A stretch of DNA of 64,000 nucleotides from Rhizobium redzepovicii. Lineage in GTDB: Bacteria; Pseudomonadota; Alphaproteobacteria; Rhizobiales; Rhizobiaceae. The DNA is taken from contig NZ_JAILYH010000003.1 of assembly GCF_019793435.1 (NCBI RefSeq), positions 124,001 through 188,000 on the forward strand, given 5' to 3'. The notes under the pieces are model-generated. The model worked only from the letters and a program-made list of their open reading frames with translations, had not been told where the DNA came from and searched no databases. Shown in pieces: positions 62,230-64,000 of this stretch; position 1 is the stretch's first letter, and each line of letters begins with the position of its first letter. The translations under genes were made by a program, and so were the position numbers.

Positions 62230-62734
62230 CGGGGGCGGCACCTGTCGCCTGATGTGTTGCCTTACCCATTGCGGGAACTGCCGAATAACACAAGCCCGCT
62301 TTGTCATTGCAATCTTCCTGGGAAGACCGGATGTCGCGATTGACGGAAGCCCGATCTCCGCTGAATTGCGCTTGGCAGCTTTGGGGCGAAAGGCGGCAGC
62401 CGGGTCGGTCGGATTGGGCCGGAAGCAGACGTCCTATTCCCGCTGGGCTGTCTCGCATAGGCTGAGAATCTCGCCTAGTCGCTGAGCTAAAGTTGTGCGA
62501 TATTCAAAGCGGGATCGAACTCTGTCTACCGCAGCTCTTTGCAAGACAATCTGCCGATGCCGGCAAACACAGCCGTCCTTGACGCTGATCCCATCTGCAC
62601 TAGCAGGCATGATCGCCCCTTCGGCGCATAATACATAGCCACGAACAACTTTCAGCCTACCGCATTGCACGCACCGTAGCACCGTTCAAACCGGTGCCTT
62701 AACGGGCGCGCAAAACTCAGGAGGAGGAGTCATT
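62230..62734. other. Intergenic region upstream of the sulfatase gene
   Basis: No gene is supported with confidence. A minus-strand frame at 62434-62682 encodes 82 residues with a CxxC pair and other cysteines, but it starts with GTG, lacks a ribosome binding site and matches nothing I know. The sulfatase promoter should lie in the last 100 bp. Confidence 0.45.
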
Positions 62735-64000
62735 ATGAGCTATACAAAAAACCTCTGTTTCGGACTGCTGGCTTCGGCATTTGCTGTCACGTTAAGTGCA
62801 CCGGCAATCGCTCAGAACCAAACGCCGAAACCAAACATCGTCGTCATCATGGGCGACGACGTTGGCATCTGGAATATCGGGGCCTACAATCGCGGCATGA
62901 TGGCGGGCCGCACGCCAAATCTCGACAAGCTTGCGGCCGATGGCATGCTCTTCACCGACTACTACGCCGAGGCGAGTTGCACGGCAGGCCGTGCGAACTT
63001 CATCACCGGCGAGCTGCCGGTCCGCACGGGCATGACCACGGTGGGCCAGGCGGGTTCTCCGATCGGTCTGCCGGCTGCTGCCCCCACGCTCGCGACCGTG
63101 CTCAAGTCGATGGGCTACGCCACTGGGCAATTCGGCAAGAACCATCTCGGTGACCTGAACGAGTTCCTGCCGACCGTTCACGGTTTCGATGAGTTCTTCG
63201 GCTATCTCTACCACCTCGATGCGATGGAAGACCCCGCGCACCCTGGTTATCCGCAGGACCAACTGAACGTCGTCGGGCCACGCAACATGGTCCATTCCTG
63301 GGCGACAGAGGTGGATGATCCGACAGAAATGCCGCGCTGGGGCAAGGTGGGCAAACAACGGATCGAGGATGCCGGCACGCTCTATCCTGAGCGCATGAAG
63401 ACAGTTGACGACGAAATCCAGTCCCTCTCTTTCAAGTTCATCGAAAAGGCCAAGGCGGACGGAAAGCCATTCTTCCTGTGGCTCAACCCGACCCGCATGC
63501 ACATTGTAACGCATCTCTCGGAGAAGTATGAAAATATGCGCAACTCGGAGAATGGATGGACCATTCACGAGGCTGGCATGGCGCAACTTGATGACATCGT
63601 GGGCGCTACGATGCAAAAGCTCAAGGATATGGGCGTAGACGACAACACCATCGTCATGTTCACCACCGACAACGGAACCGAGAACTTTACCTGGCCTGAT
63701 GGCGGGCAGACGCCGTTCTATGGCGGGAAGGGCACGACCTTTGAGGGCGGCTTTCGCGCACCGGCAATGATCCGCTGGCCTGGACATGTCCCGGCCGGCT
63801 CAATCGGCAACGGCTTGATTTCGGGCCTCGACTGGTTCCCGACTTTCACCGCGGCCGCAGGCAATGCCAATATTGCCGTGGAACTTAAGGCTGGAAAGGA
63901 AATGAACGGGCAGAAGTACAAAGTGTATCTCGACGGTTATGACCAAACGAGCATGATCACCGGGTCGGGTCCGTCGAACCGCCACGAAATCTGGTATTTC
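62735..64000 (+). CDS. Secreted arylsulfatase, C-terminus cut by window edge
   Basis: 422 residues are visible and the frame is open to the end. A strong AGGAGGAGG site precedes the ATG. A signal peptide (residues 1-26, ending Ala-Ile-Ala-Gln) leads to the periplasm. The sulfatase fold begins 'NIVVIMGDDVG' with metal ligands Asp41 and Asp42. The formylglycine site is C82-T-A-G-R in 'SCTAGRANFITG', followed by 'GKNHLGD' and 'MFTTDNGTENFTWPD'. It hydrolyses sulfate esters after Cys82 is converted to formylglycine. The substrate is unknown; the converting enzyme is not in the window. Confidence 0.93.
   Translation, partial: MSYTKNLCFGLLASAFAVTLSAPAIAQNQTPKPNIVVIMGDDVGIWNIGAYNRGMMAGRTPNLDKLAADGMLFTDYYAEASCTAGRANFITGELPVRTGMTTVGQAGSPIGLPAAAPTLATVLKSMGYATGQFGKNHLGDLNEFLPTVHGFDEFFGYLYHLDAMEDPAHPGYPQDQLNVVGPRNMVHSWATEVDDPTEMPRWGKVGKQRIEDAGTLYPERMKTVDDEIQSLSFKFIEKAKADGKPFFLWLNPTRMHIVTHLSEKYENMRNSENGWTIHEAGMAQLDDIVGATMQKLKDMGVDDNTIVMFTTDNGTENFTWPDGGQTPFYGGKGTTFEGGFRAPAMIRWPGHVPAGSIGNGLISGLDWFPTFTAAAGNANIAVELKAGKEMNGQKYKVYLDGYDQTSMITGSGPSNRHEIWYF

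Noticed and set aside
62792..63787. 331-residue minus-strand frame opposite the sulfatase gene
   Set aside because: Antisense shadow of a gene with clear catalytic motifs.

Overview
The window looks like chromosome of a Rhizobium species, probably of the leguminosarum/etli group (inference). Base composition is high in GC. Housekeeping genes of alphaproteobacterial type (ccrM, mutY, smc, ppdK) lie with many small intergenic palindromic elements typical of rhizobia, and genes are densely packed with many 4-bp stop/start overlaps. Species was not established by any search.

Layout. 1-4612: a regulator cut by the left edge, divergent from a large autotransporter. 4620-7987: small accessory genes around an ArsR-type regulator and two divergent ferredoxin-fold monooxygenase-like genes, with a decayed second copy of the regulator's 3' end. 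8371-14132: ccrM, an NTF2-like protein, a HAD hydrolase and mutY, a DUF721 protein, a Fic/antitoxin pair and a DsbA-like lipoprotein. 14238-27659: smc, a gap with a candidate small RNA, ppdK, small proteins, a DUF1499 protein, and a three-gene minus-strand set (saccharopine-dehydrogenase-like, DCC thiol oxidoreductase, metallo-beta-lactamase fold).

27822-36000 is a defence-type island. It starts at tRNA-Gln and a decayed tRNA-Ser-like sequence, has visibly lower GC, and holds a four-gene overlapping operon (hsdM, hsdS, SMC-like ATPase, HNH nuclease) with no hsdR. A NucS-like nuclease plus DUF429 pair follows. Pairing a type I methyltransferase with a PtuA/PtuB-like effector instead of HsdR is the best candidate for an unusual system here.

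35972-48724: an SDR, a TetR regulator with three operators in front of a PspA-like protein and a YiaA-like protein, a three-domain acyltransferase/acyl-ACP synthetase, a TetA-like exporter, an aminotransferase/phosphoglycerate-dehydrogenase fusion, a lipoprotein and tRNA-Pro. 49771-54294: a small prophage-like regulatory region with a CI/LexA-type repressor, four matching operators, a GcrA-like protein and HTH proteins but no structural genes. 54507-64000: a five-gene oxidoreductase/methyltransferase operon divergent from a LysR regulator, a RibD-like reductase, a secreted carboxylesterase and a secreted sulfatase cut by the right edge.

Two genes run off the window ends: 1-887 minus and 62735-64000 plus.
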